Below are positions 36,533 through 44,536 of a DNA stretch of 64,000 nucleotides, piece after piece. The stretch lies in contig CAWBSE010000003.1 of NCBI GenBank assembly GCA_963791425.1, positions 930,001 to 994,000 on the forward strand, read 5' to 3'. Numbering within the stretch: the stretch's first letter is position 1; the number at the start of each line of letters is the position of its first letter. Below the pieces are notes generated by a model. That model was not told the DNA's origin, ran no database searches, and was given only the letters and a program-made list of their open reading frames with translations. Position numbers and translations under genes: made by a program. Source of the DNA: DATBLE01 sp963791425 (GTDB taxonomy: Bacteria; Actinomycetota; Thermoleophilia; Gaiellales; Gaiellaceae).

Positions 36533-36643
36533 GCTCGACATCCTTCGAGCCTTGCGGCTCGCCGGGATTGGCACCTTGCTGCTGGTCGAGCAGGTTGCCG
36601 AGGCGTCATAGGGCCGGTTCCCTCAGCCTCTCTTGATGTGAGC
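36533..36643 (-). promoter_or_regulatory. SAM-I (S-box) riboswitch in the thrC leader
   Basis: The transcribed strand carries the S-box core: ATCAAGAGAGGCTGAGGGA, then CGGCAACC and AAGGTGCCAATCCCGGC. The P1 helix GCUCACAUC/GAUGUCGAGC closes it with one bulged base, and P4 is a perfect CGAGCC-GCAA-GGCUCG hairpin. The 3' end is about 14 bases from the AAGGAG of thrC and no terminator is evident, so control is probably at translation initiation. Confidence 0.9.
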
Positions 36644-36660
36644 GGGGATCGCCCGCTCGC

Positions 36661-36682
36661 AGAACCGACTATACATACTGAA
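36661..36682. promoter_or_regulatory. Overlapping divergent promoters for thrC and proA
   Basis: The sequence ACTATACATACT provides a -10-like TATAGT for the minus strand (36673-36668), about 30 bases before the riboswitch, and a TATACA/CATACT-type -10 for the plus strand. The plus-strand start point would fall at or next to the proA GTG (36683), where no SD is present, suggesting a leaderless mRNA. Confidence 0.4.
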
Positions 36683-37928
36683 GTGGCAATACGTGAAGAG
36701 ATCGAACACGAGGCCCGGGCCGCGGGTGTAGCCGCCGCCGCGCTGACCGACGGCGCGGTTTCGGCGGCGCTGACCGAGGCGGCCGCCGTGTTGCGCGAGC
36801 GGCGCGCAGAGGTGCTCGCCGCCAACCACGCCGACGTCGAGGCGGCGATCGGACACCTCGACGAGGGCACGCTCGACCGCCTCCGCCTCGACGCCGGGCG
36901 GCTCGACGCACTCGAGCGCCAGGTGCTCGCGACGGCGGCGCTGGAGCCGCTCGAGCGCGAGATCGGCAGCCGGACGCTCGACAACGGCCTCGTCGTCACC
37001 GAGCGCCGCATCCCGATCGGCGTCGTCGGGGCGAACTTCGAGGCGCGGCCGAACGTCGCGCTCGACGTCGCCGGGCAGCTGCTGAAGAGCCTGAACGCGG
37101 CGGTCCTGCGCACGGGCTCGGCGGCGCTCCGCACGGTCACGGCGCTCGTCGACGAGGTGCTCCGGCCTGCGCTCGAGACGGCCGGTCTGCCTGCCGAGGC
37201 GGTCGGGCTCGTGCGCTTCGGCGACCGCGAGGGCGCCCGGGTGCTCGTGTCGATGCCCCGCCTCGTCCCGCTCGTGATCCTGCGCGGCAGCGGCCCGAGC
37301 ACCGCCGAGCTCGTCAGGCTCGCCGCCGAGAACGACGTTCGCACGCTGGCCCATGCCGAGGGCGGCGGCGTGCTCTACGTGCACGCGGCGGCGGACCCGG
37401 AGAAGGCGCTCGCGCTCGCGGACGCCAGCCTCGACCGGCTCGGCGTCTGCAACCGGCTCAACCTCGCGCTCGTCGACCGCGACGCGGCCGGAGCTGCTCC
37501 CGCCGCTGCTCGACCTGTTCGCCGCGAAGGGCCTGGACGTCCGCGGCGACGTGCCCGGCGCCGGGCCGCTCGACCGGCCGCTCGGCCACGAGTGGGCAAG
37601 CGACCCCGACAGGGTGGCGACGGTGACGGTCGCGCTCGTGGACGGGATCGACGACGCGCTGCAGATCGCGAACTCGGAGACCTCCGGTCTCGCCGCCGGG
37701 ATCGTCACCGAGAACCCGCAGGCGGCGGAGCGCTTCCTCGAGGGGTACCGCGGGACGGCCGCGTTCTGGCATGCCCCCACCCGCTTCACCGACGGGTTCG
37801 AGCTGACGGGCTCTCCGGAGACGGGGATCAACGTCGACAGCGTTCCGGGCCCGCGCGGGCCTGTGACCTATCGCGACCTGTGGCTTCGGCAGTACCGTGT
37901 GGTCGGAGACGGGAGCCAGACGCGGTGA
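36683..37928 (+). CDS. proA: Gamma-glutamyl phosphate reductase (one frameshift)
   Basis: Second step of proline synthesis. GTG at 36683 (AIREEIEHEARAAG) without SD. Motifs: RIPIGVVGANFEARPNVALD, LRGSGPSTAELVRLAAEN, and the catalytic Cys in DRLGVCNRLNLALVDRD. One extra G at 37490-37491 breaks the frame before ELLPPLLDLFAAKGLDV. Reconstructed length about 414 residues. It precedes proB with a GTGA overlap, the reverse of the usual proB-proA order. Confidence 0.94.
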
Positions 37929-38956
37929 CGGTGGTCGTCAAACTGGGATCGAGCCTCGTCGTCGGAAAGGGCGGCCGCGTTCGCCGCGGCGTGCTCCGTG
38001 CGCGGGGCCGGGAGATCGGCCGGATCGTCCGCCGCGGCGAGCCGGTGTGCGTCGTCTCGTCGGGTGCGATCGCGCTCGGTCTACCCCGGCTCGGGCTCGA
38101 CCGGCGGCCCCGCAGCGTCGTCCAGCTCCAGGCGGCCTCCGCACTCGGGCAGGCCCGCCTCCAGGCCGCGTGGGACGAGGCGCTCTCGCCGCTCCACGCC
38201 GCCCAGGTGCTGCTCACCGCCGGGGACATCGGCGACCGCACGACCTATGTCAACGCGCGGGGCGCCCTGAACGCGCTGCTCCGGCTCGGCGCCGTCCCGG
38301 TCGTGAACGAGAACGACGCCACGGCCACCGACGAGATCACGTTCGGCGACAACGACGCGCTCGCTGCGCAGGTCGCGGTGCTGCTCCGGGCGCGGCTGCT
38401 CGTCCTGCTCACCGAGGTCGCCGGCGTCTACTCCCGCGCGCCCGGAACGCCGGGCGCCGAGCTCCTCGCCGAGGGGAAGCAGGCGAGCGACGCCGCGCTC
38501 GGCGCGGCCAGCCCGCTCGGCAAGGGCGGGATGCGCAGCAAGGTGCTCGCGGCCGAGCTCGCCGCCGCCGCCGGGATCCCGACCGTGATCGCCGGGGGCA
38601 CCGGCGCGTCGGTGCTCGAGCCGATCCTCGCCGGCGAGCCGCGCGGCACCCGGTTCGCCGCCTCCGAGCGGAGCGAGCCCGCCTTCAAGCTCTGGCTGCG
38701 CTTCGGCAAGCCAGTGCGCGGGCGGATCGTCGTCGACGCGGGCGCCCGCCGCGCGCTGGTCGAGGACGGAGGCAGCCTGCTCGGCGTCGGCGTGGTCGCC
38801 TGTGAGGGCTCGTTCGAGGCGGGCGACGCCGTCGAGCTCGCCGGGCCCGACGGCGCGCCCTTCGCCAAGGGGATCGCCTCGGTTCCGGCGTCCGAGCTTG
38901 CCGGCCGTCCGCGGGGGGTCGAGGCCGTCCACCGCGATCGGCTGGTCGTGCTGTGA
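37925..38956 (+). CDS. proB: Glutamate 5-kinase with PUA domain
   Basis: First, feedback-controlled step of proline synthesis; 343 residues, GTG at 37925. Amino-acid kinase signatures VVVKLGSSLVVGKGG, VSSGAIALGLPRLGL, VNENDATATDEITFGDND and PLGKGGMRSKVLAAELA. The last ~80 residues (GRIVVDAGARRALVEDGGSL) form the PUA domain seen in ProB. Overlaps the downstream aminotransferase by four bases. Confidence 0.96.
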   Translation: MTVVVKLGSSLVVGKGGRVRRGVLRARGREIGRIVRRGEPVCVVSSGAIALGLPRLGLDRRPRSVVQLQAASALGQARLQAAWDEALSPLHAAQVLLTAGDIGDRTTYVNARGALNALLRLGAVPVVNENDATATDEITFGDNDALAAQVAVLLRARLLVLLTEVAGVYSRAPGTPGAELLAEGKQASDAALGAASPLGKGGMRSKVLAAELAAAAGIPTVIAGGTGASVLEPILAGEPRGTRFAASERSEPAFKLWLRFGKPVRGRIVVDAGARRALVEDGGSLLGVGVVACEGSFEAGDAVELAGPDGAPFAKGIASVPASELAGRPRGVEAVHRDRLVVL

Positions 38957-40132
38957 AAGAGCTCCGCCGCGTCGGCGCCCTGCCGCCGTACGTCTTCGCG
39001 ACGATCAACGAGCTGAAACTGGAGCTGCGCCGCGCGGGAGACGACGTGATCGACCTGGGGTTCGGCAACCCCGACCTGCCGTCGCCCGAGCCGGCGGTGG
39101 AGAAGTTGCGCGAGGCGGTGCTGAACCCGCGCAACCACCGGTACTCGTCGAGTCGCGGGATCCCGAACCTGCGCCGCGCGATCTGCGACCTCTACCGGCG
39201 GCGCTTCGACGTCGAGCTCGACCCCGAGACGCAGGCGCTGACGACGATCGGCGCGAAGGAGGGGCTCTCCCATCTGATGTGGGTGCTGGTCGAGCCGGGC
39301 GACGCAGCGCTCGTACCGAGCCCGAGTTACCCGATCCACGTCGTTCGCCCCCGCCTTCGCCGGCGCCACCGTCGAGCGGATGCCGATGGGGCCGGACGAG
39401 GATCTGTTCGAGAACGTGGTCGAGGCGTTCGAGCGGGCGCGCCCGCGGCCACGCGTCCTCGTCCTCTCGTTCCCGCACAACCCGACGACGGCGACGGTCG
39501 AGGCGGACTTCATGCAGCGCGTCGTCGATTTCGCGCGCGGGCACGAGCTGATCGTCGTCCACGACTTCGCGTACGCCGACCTCGCGTTCGACGGCCACGT
39601 GCCGCCGTCGATCCTCCAGGCCGAGGGCGCGGCAGAGGTCGCGGTCGAGCTGTACACGCTGACGAAGTCGTTCTCGATGGCCGGCTGGCGTGTCGGCTTC
39701 GTCGTCGGCAACGAGGAGATCGTCGGGGCGCTCGCCCGGCTGAAGTCGTACCTCGACTACGGCACGTTCCAGCCGATCCAGATCGCCGCGATCGTGGCGA
39801 TGAACGAGGTGCCCGACTTCCCGCTGGAGGTCTGCGAGATCTACCGCTCGCGCCGCGACGCCCTCTGCGACGGCCTGGCTCGGATCGGCTGGCCGGTGGC
39901 AAAGCCGAAGGGGACGATGTTCGTCTGGGCACCGATTCCCGAGCCGTTCCGGGCGCTGGGCTCGCTCGACTTCGCCGTCAAGCTGGCCCGCGAGGCCGGC
40001 GTCGCGGTCAGCCCCGGCGTCGGGTTCGGCGAGGGCGGCGACGGCCATGTCCGCTTCGCCCTGGTCGAGAACGAGCAACGGATCGGCCAGGCGGTCGCCG
40101 GCCTGCGCCGCGCCTTGCCCGAGCTGGGGTAG
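38953..40132 (+). CDS. Class I/II aminotransferase, AlaC-like (one frameshift)
   Basis: PLP aminotransferase of about 392 residues, GTG at 38953. LPPYVFATINELKLELRRAG and DVIDLGFGNPDLPSPEPAVE open the protein; the PLP Lys is in TLTKSFSMAGWRVGFVVG; the C-terminal VSPGVGFGEGGDGHVRFALV closely resembles AlaC and LL-DAP aminotransferase-like enzymes. One extra G near 39347 breaks the frame between YPIHV and FAPAFAGATV. A glutamate-pyruvate role would fit the glutamate-centred neighbourhood, but specificity is inferred. Confidence 0.87.
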
Positions 40133-40146
40133 GGTCGCCGGCGAGG

Positions 40147-40398
40147 CTGAAGGCCGTTCCGGGCCAGAAGCTCTGCTGCCGGAAGAACGCCTGGGTCAGC
40201 GGCACGAATCGCCGTTACTCGGTGGTCGTCACGCAAGCTGCCTGCGGCGCGACGCAGTACAACCACACGTGGCTGAAACGCGCCTCGGCGTCGGCCTCCG
40301 GGCCGTGGGTCGTCGTCAGCCGCCGCGGCGGGACGATCGACCATCCGGCCGACTGCACGAAGGTCGCCGCCGTTCCGGCCGACATCCGCTGCCTGTAG
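40147..40398 (+). CDS. Possible Cys-rich ORF or gene remnant
   Basis: An open frame of about 83 residues with only a CTG available as start, directly after the aminotransferase. It has six cysteines (KLCCRKNAW, TQAACGATQ, HPADCTKV, DIRCL) and Trp/Tyr content unlike random GC-rich frames, suggesting a disulfide-bonded extracellular domain that has lost its signal peptide. No family recognised. It may be a 3' fragment of a secreted protein gene. Confidence 0.3.
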   Translation: MKAVPGQKLCCRKNAWVSGTNRRYSVVVTQAACGATQYNHTWLKRASASASGPWVVVSRRGGTIDHPADCTKVAAVPADIRCL

Positions 40399-40449
40399 GC
40401 GACGCGCGCTCGTTCGCTGCACGGTTTGCCCGTGTGTTAAGAGTCACAT

Positions 40450-41661
40450 ATGGGAGCCGGGGTCTTCGATGCAATCGTCGTCGGCGCACGCTGCGCCGGG
40501 TCGCCGACCGCGATGCTTCTGGCCCGCGCGGGCCATCGCGTGCTCCTGGTCGACCGCGCAACGTTCCCGAGTGACACCGTGTCGACGCACGCCGTCCATG
40601 CGCCGGGAGTCGCAGCGCTGGCGCGTTGGGGGTTGGTCGAGCGGCTCGAGGCCACCGGCTGTCCGCTGTTCGGGACGTACTCGTACGATTTCGGGCCGTT
40701 CACGATCTCGGGATCACCGAAGCCGGTGGACGGCGGCATCTCGCGCGCATGCGCCCCCCGGCGAACCATCCTGGACAAGCTGCTCGTCGATGCGGCCGTC
40801 GACGCGGGGGCCGAGGTGCGGGAAGGCTTCGCGGTCGAGGAGCTCGTCTTCGATGACGGCGTGGTGACGGGGATTCGCGGCCACGGGAAGAACGGTGGAA
40901 CCGTGACGGAGTCGGCGCGCATCGTGATCGGGGCGGACGGGCGGAACTCGGTGGTCGCCAGGGCGACCGCCCCGGCCGAATATCACGAACAGTCGCCGCT
41001 GGCGGCCTGGTACTACACGTACTGGAGCGGGCTGCCGGTGGACGGCGCAGAGATCTTCATCCGTCCCGGCCGGGGCTGGGTCGCGGTCGGAACGCATGAC
41101 GGTCTCACGCTCGTCGGCGTCGGCTGGCCGATCGCAGAGTTCGAGACGAACCGGAAGGACATCGAGGGGACGTACCTGCGGACGCTCGACCTTGTCCCCT
41201 CCTTTGCCGAGCGGGTGCGCGACGCGAAACGGGAGGCGCGATTTCTCGGCATGACCGTGCCGAACTTCTTCCGGAAGCCGTACGGTCCGGGTTGGGCGCT
41301 CGTCGGCGATGCGGGCTACACGAAGGACCCGGTCACCGCGTACGGGATCATGGACGCCTTCCTCTGCGCGGAGCGGTTGACCCAGGCGCTGGGCGAGTGG
41401 CTCCCGGGCACACAGCCGTTCGCCGAGGCGATGGCCGGGTACCAGCGCGACCGGGACGAGCATGCACTGCCGGGATACCACCTCACATGTGAGTTCGCCA
41501 CACTCGAGCCCCCGCCGCCCGATACGCAGCGACTACTCCACGCGGTCTCCGGGAACGCCGACACGATGGACGAGTTCGTGAGCATGATGACCGGCACGCT
41601 GCCCGTCCCCGAGTTCTTCGACCCCGCGAACGTCGAGCGGATCGTCAGCGCGGCCGTGTAA
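40450..41661 (+). CDS. FAD-dependent oxidoreductase (PHBH/geranylgeranyl-reductase fold)
   Basis: 403 residues, ATG at 40450. FAD motifs: FDAIVVGARCAGSPTAMLLA (GxGxxG-like) with VLLVDRATFPSD, IVIGADGRNSVVA (GD motif) and WALVGDAGYTKDPVTAYGIM. Members are aromatic hydroxylases or lipid-saturating reductases; the C-terminal region (AMAGYQRDRDEHALPGYHL) is typical of a flavin monooxygenase-like subgroup. Stand-alone gene; substrate unknown. Confidence 0.85.
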   Translation: MGAGVFDAIVVGARCAGSPTAMLLARAGHRVLLVDRATFPSDTVSTHAVHAPGVAALARWGLVERLEATGCPLFGTYSYDFGPFTISGSPKPVDGGISRACAPRRTILDKLLVDAAVDAGAEVREGFAVEELVFDDGVVTGIRGHGKNGGTVTESARIVIGADGRNSVVARATAPAEYHEQSPLAAWYYTYWSGLPVDGAEIFIRPGRGWVAVGTHDGLTLVGVGWPIAEFETNRKDIEGTYLRTLDLVPSFAERVRDAKREARFLGMTVPNFFRKPYGPGWALVGDAGYTKDPVTAYGIMDAFLCAERLTQALGEWLPGTQPFAEAMAGYQRDRDEHALPGYHLTCEFATLEPPPPDTQRLLHAVSGNADTMDEFVSMMTGTLPVPEFFDPANVERIVSAAV

Positions 41662-41682
41662 TCGCGTTCGATTGCGAAAGCT

Positions 41683-41751
41683 GGCGGCTGCGGCCCCGTC
41701 CGTGCCGACAGGGCCGCGCCGCCAAATGGGCCTGGAGGGATTGAGGCCCAT
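41683..41751. terminator. Two hairpins between convergent genes
   Basis: A 13-bp stem with one bulged T (41683-41696 with 41711-41723), then a perfect 8-bp stem ATGGGCCT/AGGCCCAT (41726-41733 with 41744-41751). There is no clear U-tract, but the location between the stops of 40450-41661 (+) and 41759-42088 (-) fits bidirectional termination. Confidence 0.5.
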
Positions 41752-41758
41752 CCTTGCG

Positions 41759-42088
41759 CTACGCCGCCAGGTCCTCCTCGAGGGCCTCGGGGGCGAGCAG
41801 TGCCGTCCGGCCGCGGGCGATCCTCAGCGCCTCGACGACCCGGGTGAAGCTGTCCGCATCGAGCCTGCGCGCGACGTCGGTGAGGCCGACCGTTCGCTGT
41901 GCGGTCCAGAGGTCGCAGGCGATCCGGACCAGCAGCGCCTCGCCGCTGGACATCGTTTCCGTCTCCATTTCGAGACCCCAGATGTCGGGGTCGTCGCCGT
42001 CGATGTAGGGCGCTGTCCGTTCCGCGATCAGCGGCGCGGTGAGCACGTGGAGAACGGCCGCGTAGTCGGGACTGATGTCTCGTTGCAT
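41759..42088 (-). CDS. Hypothetical protein, 109 residues
   Basis: ATG at 42088 preceded by GAAAGG at a suitable distance. Sequence is acidic and mostly helical (DYAAVLHVLTAPLIAERTA, EALLVRIACDLWTAQRTVG, SFTRVVEALRIARGRTALL). No signal, TM segment or known domain. Divergent from the response-regulator operon at 42358. Function unknown. Confidence 0.6.
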   Translation of the reverse strand: MQRDISPDYAAVLHVLTAPLIAERTAPYIDGDDPDIWGLEMETETMSSGEALLVRIACDLWTAQRTVGLTDVARRLDADSFTRVVEALRIARGRTALLAPEALEEDLAA

Positions 42089-42227
42089 GGTGACGCACCT
42101 TTCGTTCGTGGAACTCGGAAGGGCGTCGTCGCCTCGGGGCCGCGGACTTCACCGTCCAGCAGACCCGACTCGAACCTAGCGAACCGGAGGCGGGGAGCGC
42201 AACAATGTGACCGTCGCCACGGAGTTC

Positions 42228-42257
42228 TTGCCCCGGGGCCCGGCTTGTGACTATTCT
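42228..42257 (+). promoter_or_regulatory. Promoter of the response-regulator operon
   Basis: TTGCCC (42228-42233), 18-bp spacer, TATTCT (42252-42257). The predicted start, near 42264, falls just before the first leader hairpin at 42267. Confidence 0.5.
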
Positions 42258-42266
42258 GGAGTCGAC

Positions 42267-42308
42267 CCCCGCGCGACGATGCGCCGGGGAGAGGGCGTTG
42301 ATGCCTTC
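42267..42308 (+). promoter_or_regulatory. ANTAR-type dual-hexaloop leader
   Basis: Two adjacent hairpins, each capped by a six-base loop: CCCCGCGC-GACGAT-GCGCCGGGG (42267-42289, one bulged C) and GAGGGC-GTTGAT-GCCTTC (42291-42308). Both loops have G at position 4 and end GAT. The second 3' arm (42303-42308) is also part of the terminator, so the structures are mutually exclusive. ANTAR proteins are known to bind paired hexaloop hairpins and prevent termination; an ANTAR regulator is encoded in this operon. The known loop consensus has A at position 1, which is G here. Confidence 0.6.
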
Positions 42309-42337
42309 AGGAGCCGCCGGCTCCTGGGGGCTTTTTT
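42303..42337 (+). terminator. Regulated terminator in the response-regulator leader
   Basis: CAGGAGCC/GGCTCCTG stem (42308-42315 with 42319-42326), extended by GCC/GGC, then TTTTTT at 42332-42337, all about 20 bases upstream of the first gene and downstream of its promoter. Confidence 0.8.
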
Positions 42338-42357
42338 GTGGGCGAAAGGAGGCACGG

Positions 42358-42906
42358 ATGGGCGTGACGGCTGACGACACGAGACTGCGGGTCCTGGTCG
42401 CCGAGGACGAGACGATCATCCGCGCGGATCTCCGGGGCCTGCTCGAGGACAACGGTCTGATCGTCTGCGGCGAGGCGCGGAACGGCCTCGAGGCGGTCGA
42501 GTTGGCACGTGCGCTCGAGCCGGACGTCGCCGTCATGGACATTCGCATGCCCGAGTTGGACGGGATCGAGGCGTGCCGGCGGATCTGCGCGGAGCGGCCG
42601 ATCCCGGTGGTCATGCTCACCGCATTCTCCGACCGCGGGCTCGTCGACCGTGCGCTCTCGGCCGGCGCGTTCTCGTACGTCGTCAAGCCGTTCCGGGAGA
42701 CCGACGTCATTCCCGCACTGCATGCCGCCGTCCGCCGGCATGCGGAGCTGATCGAGGCGCGCCGCGTCGTCGGCGGCGCGGTGCGCTCGATCGCTGTCGG
42801 CGTGCAGTCGCCGAGCGGCCACGTGTGGCCGGTCGACCTCCATCGGCTCGCGGACGGATCGGTCGCGGTCTCGGTCGCTCCGGGGCGCGTGGAGCCTGCC
42901 GGATGA
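42358..42906 (+). CDS. Response regulator lacking an ANTAR domain
   Basis: 182 residues, ATG at 42358 with AAAGGAGG seven bases upstream. Receiver domain: VLVAEDETIIRADLRGLLED, phosphoacceptor in VAVMDIRMPELDG, then VVMLTAFSD and VVKPFRETDV. It is a clear tandem paralogue of the next gene but its last ~55 residues (GVQSPSGHVWPVDLHRLADG onward) are a short beta-rich tail instead of ANTAR. It may act as a phosphate sink, a competitor or a heterodimer partner of the downstream protein. The two genes overlap by four bases. Confidence 0.88.
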   Translation: MGVTADDTRLRVLVAEDETIIRADLRGLLEDNGLIVCGEARNGLEAVELARALEPDVAVMDIRMPELDGIEACRRICAERPIPVVMLTAFSDRGLVDRALSAGAFSYVVKPFRETDVIPALHAAVRRHAELIEARRVVGGAVRSIAVGVQSPSGHVWPVDLHRLADGSVAVSVAPGRVEPAG

Positions 42907-43466
42907 GACTCCTGATCGCCGAGGACGAGACGATCATCCGCCTCGACCTGCGCGCCATGCTCGAGGACATGGGTTTCGAGATCTGCGGCGAGGCGAAGAA
43001 CGGGGTGGAGGCGGTCGAACTGGCCGCGGAGCTCCGGCCCGACGTCGCGATTCTCGACGTGAAGATGCCGGTCATGGACGGGATCGAGGCGGCGCGCAGG
43101 ATCCTGGCCGAGCGGCCGACGCCGATCGTGATCCTCAGCGCGTTCGGGGAGGACGAGCTCGTTCGCCGCGCGATCGAGGTCGGCGTCTTCGGCTACCTGA
43201 CGAAGCCGTTCCGCGAAACCGACCTCGGCCCGGCGATCCGCACGGCGTGCGCGCGGCACGAGGACTTCGTCGCCCTCCGCGAGGAGACCGACTCGCTCGT
43301 CGAGGCGCTGGCCGCCCGCAAGGCGATCGAGCGCGCCAAGGGGCTGCTGATGACGAAGGAAGGTCTCTCCGAGGAGGAAGCGTTCGGCCGGCTCCGTGCG
43401 GCGAGCCAGTCGTCGGGCCGCTCGATGCGCGTGATCGCAGAGGCGATCACCGCGACGCTCGGCTGA
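42903..43466 (+). CDS. Response regulator with C-terminal ANTAR RNA-binding domain
   Basis: 187 residues, ATG at 42903. Receiver: LLIAEDETIIRLDLRAMLED, Asp in VAILDVKMPVMDG, VILSAFGED and LTKPFRETDLG. After a coiled linker, the ANTAR domain reads ALAARKAIERAKGLLMTKEG, followed by LSEEEAFGRLRAASQSSGRS. This is the PdtaR (Rv1626)-like architecture, an antiterminator that binds nascent RNA when phosphorylated. No cognate kinase is nearby. Its own leader carries the expected type of target. Confidence 0.93.
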   Translation: MRLLIAEDETIIRLDLRAMLEDMGFEICGEAKNGVEAVELAAELRPDVAILDVKMPVMDGIEAARRILAERPTPIVILSAFGEDELVRRAIEVGVFGYLTKPFRETDLGPAIRTACARHEDFVALREETDSLVEALAARKAIERAKGLLMTKEGLSEEEAFGRLRAASQSSGRSMRVIAEAITATLG

Positions 43467-43489
43467 GCGTCGCTCCCAGCCGCAGCCGC

Positions 43490-44536
43490 CTACGCCAGGG
43501 CGACGGTGCTGCGCTCGGCGTCCGAGCGAGAAATCGCCTCTGCGGCTGCGAGGACCTGCAGGCCGAGATCGCCGCTCGCGCGGTGCGGCCGCCCGGCACG
43601 GATCGACTCGGCGAGGTCGTCGAGGCCGATGCCGCGGGTCTCCTGATCGCCCCGGCTCTCGTACGGGACGGTCTCGACATCGGCCTTTCCGCGACGCAGG
43701 AGCAGGTCACCGCCGAAGGCGTTCGCGTCCGGCAGCACGAGCGACGCGTCGGTCCCGAACACCTCCATGCCGGTCACGTACTGCTCGCGCGCCTCGAAGC
43801 TGACGGTGAGCATCGCCAGCGGCCCCCGCTGCATTCGCAGGACCGCGGCCGCGTGGGTCGGCACCTCGACCGGGAACGTCTCGCCCGCGTGCGGGCCGGT
43901 GCCGGCGGTGCGGGTCTTCGACGGCGTGGTGGTGAAGCCGGCGATCGACTCGATCGGGCCGAGCAGGACGACGATCGCCGTCAGGTAGTACGGGGCGATG
44001 TCGAGCAGCGGCCCGCCTCCGGGACGGTAGAACGCCGCCGCGTTCGGGTGCCACGCGTCGGGCCCGCCGACGAGCATCCTGGCCACCGCCCCGAGCGGCT
44101 CGCCGATCGCGCCCTCGTCGATCAGGGCCTTCGCCGCCTGGTAGGCGCCGCCGAGGAAGGTGTCCGGCGCGCAACCGATCCGCAGCCCGAGACGCTCGGC
44201 CTCGGCGACGAGCTCGCGGCCCTCCTCTGCCGTGGTCGCCAGCGGCTTCTCGGTGTACACGTGCTTCCCGGCGCGGAGCGCGGCGCGGGTGACGGTGGCG
44301 TGCGCGTTCGGCGGCGTCAGGTTGAGGACGAGGTCGACCTCGGGATCGGCGACCAGGTCGTCGACGGTGACGCCCCGCAGGCCGTGCTCGGACGCGAACG
44401 CCCCGGTCAGGACCGGGTCGAGGTCGGCGCAGGCGACGGGCCGCCAGGTGGTGAACGCCGCCGAGTCCACCACGTACGGCTTCGCGATCACCCCGCAGCC
44501 GGCGACGCCGACGCGGAAGGGCGCGTCGCCGCTCAC
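43490..44536 (-). CDS. Gfo/Idh/MocA family oxidoreductase
   Basis: NAD(P)-dependent sugar or polyol dehydrogenase, 348 residues, GTG at 44536 overlapping the isomerase stop. Rossmann motif VGVAGCGVIAKPYVVDSAAF; the family EKP motif in AGKHVYTEKPLATTAEEGRE; GGGPLLDIAPYYLTAIVVLL in the C-terminal domain. With the adjacent xylose-isomerase-like TIM barrel it looks like a small sugar-catabolic or cyclitol module appended to the ilv operon. Substrate unknown. Confidence 0.88.
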   Translation of the reverse strand: MSGDAPFRVGVAGCGVIAKPYVVDSAAFTTWRPVACADLDPVLTGAFASEHGLRGVTVDDLVADPEVDLVLNLTPPNAHATVTRAALRAGKHVYTEKPLATTAEEGRELVAEAERLGLRIGCAPDTFLGGAYQAAKALIDEGAIGEPLGAVARMLVGGPDAWHPNAAAFYRPGGGPLLDIAPYYLTAIVVLLGPIESIAGFTTTPSKTRTAGTGPHAGETFPVEVPTHAAAVLRMQRGPLAMLTVSFEAREQYVTGMEVFGTDASLVLPDANAFGGDLLLRRGKADVETVPYESRGDQETRGIGLDDLAESIRAGRPHRASGDLGLQVLAAAEAISRSDAERSTVALA

